A stretch of 11,072 nt of DNA. Origin: CAZHMB01 sp964533515 (GTDB lineage Archaea; Nanobdellota; Nanobdellia; Pacearchaeales; GW2011-AR1). Positions within the stretch are counted from its first letter, which is position 1, and each line of letters starts with the position of its first letter. Shown in pieces: positions 10,417 to 11,072 of this stretch. The notes below the pieces were generated by a model. That model did no database searches. It saw only the letters and a program-made list of their open reading frames with translations, and was not told where the DNA came from. The position numbers were made by a program, and so were the translations under genes. The stretch spans positions 1 through 11,072 of the forward strand of contig CAZHMB010000017.1 in assembly GCA_964533515.1 (NCBI GenBank). Direction: 5' to 3'.

Positions 10417-11072
10417 ATGGACTTATCAGAGAAAGAAACTAGAGAAAAAATTATCGACCCTTGGCTAATCGAAGATGCTAATTGGAAGGAGGGATATATC
10501 AAAAGAGAGGTGAATACTGTTAAATCTGATTTTAAAATTAAAAGATATGAGGTTAAACAAGGAGAAGGAAAAGAAGAGGGAAGATTCGCAGATTACATAT
10601 TGTTAGATGAACATAAAAATCCTTTAGCAATAATTGAAGCAAAAAGGTTTTCATTAGATGCAGAAAAAGGAAGTATTCAAGCTACTACTTATCAAAAGGA
10701 TATAGAGTCAAAAATTAATTTTGCAATTCCAATATTTTTAACAAATGGTAAAAAATGGTTTTTTAAAGAAAAAGGTTATCCTACTCGTGAAGTATCTGGA
10801 CCATTCTCACAAAAAGACTTACAAAGAAGAACACAACTTGCAAAAGAAAGACAAAAGTTATCTAATATTGGAGTTAATCCAAAAATAGTGGATAGGTCAA
10901 GAAGTGTAGAGGTTGTTAAACAAATATTAAATCATTTGGAGGGAGGAAATAGAAAAGCATTGATTAATATGGCGACTGGAACAGGTAAGACAAGAGTTTC
11001 AATGGCTATTATTGAAGCCTTAATCAGAGCAAGATATATTCAAAATGTTTTATTTGTTGTAGATAGAATTTC
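10417..11072 (+). CDS. hsdR: Type I restriction enzyme R subunit, N-terminal part (runs off right edge)
   Basis: The first 218 codons of a restriction motor subunit. Residues 8-14 (TREKIID) and the following PW match the usual start. The N-terminal nuclease domain shows D59 (RFADYILLD), E74-A-K76 (LAIIEAK) and the QxxxY box Q88/Y92 (QATTYQ), the PD-(D/E)XK set of HsdR. Walker A of the helicase-like motor, ATGTGKT, is at 186-192, followed by FVVDRI. The protein would cleave unmodified DNA as part of an HsdR-HsdM-HsdS complex; hsdM and hsdS must lie beyond the window if present. A GGTTTTTTAAG run about 26 nt before the ATG may be a TATA box. Confidence 0.85.
   Translation, partial: MDLSEKETREKIIDPWLIEDANWKEGYIKREVNTVKSDFKIKRYEVKQGEGKEEGRFADYILLDEHKNPLAIIEAKRFSLDAEKGSIQATTYQKDIESKINFAIPIFLTNGKKWFFKEKGYPTREVSGPFSQKDLQRRTQLAKERQKLSNIGVNPKIVDRSRSVEVVKQILNHLEGGNRKALINMATGTGKTRVSMAIIEALIRARYIQNVLFVVDRI

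Noticed and set aside
1..11072. CRISPR array, rRNA genes, transposase or insertion-sequence inverted repeats
   Set aside because: I saw no regularly spaced repeats, no rRNA-like sequence and no DDE or HUH transposase motifs in any frame.

Overview
The window looks like a stretch of an AT-rich archaeal genome, most likely a small-genome DPANN-type lineage (Woesearchaeota/Pacearchaeota-like). The signs are a tRNA-Gly gene with a canonical-position intron, archaeal TATA elements about 25 nt upstream of many start codons (leaderless transcription), frequent ATGA start/stop overlaps, a doubled Lrp-type regulator, and small Cys-rich surface proteins. The lineage is inferred from gene content only.

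Left part (1-3850). At the left edge, on the minus strand, is the first part of a DUF2779-like gene, preceded by a 23-residue reading frame that resembles the N-terminus of a PD-(D/E)XK nuclease. To its right is a compact plus-strand operon: a radical SAM/SPASM peptide maturase (320-1399), a 295-residue protein of unknown family (1396-2283), a stand-alone C39-like cysteine peptidase (2280-2870), and a 32-codon Cys-containing ORF (2854-2952) that ends the operon. Together they read as a previously undescribed archaeal RiPP-type peptide-maturation system. A convergent HD-domain hydrolase follows. The whole unit is bracketed by a perfect 32-bp direct repeat (181-212 and 3542-3573). The right copy is the 3' end of a 91-codon gene, so the unit looks like a roughly 3.36-kb cassette inserted at a gene 3' end.

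Middle part (3850-7270). A cytidine/blasticidin-type deaminase, a double Lrp-type regulator and a small membrane protein form a plus-strand operon. Convergent to it is a tyrosine recombinase (5580-6725). Next to the recombinase lie two minus-strand tRNA-Gly(GCC) units that share a related intron. The distal one (6962-7086) folds well; the one nearer the recombinase (6814-6935) has an intact 3' half but a 5' half that cannot form the acceptor stem. A 45-residue membrane peptide follows.

Right part (7320-11072). This looks like accessory DNA. It has a possible structured RNA, a fragment of a winged-helix gene, an intact winged-helix regulator divergent from a run of six small genes (several membrane-anchored or Cys-rich and probably exposed on the surface), two more small genes, a 13-bp perfect palindrome in front of a ribbon-helix-helix-like gene, and the first part of a type I restriction HsdR subunit that runs off the right edge.
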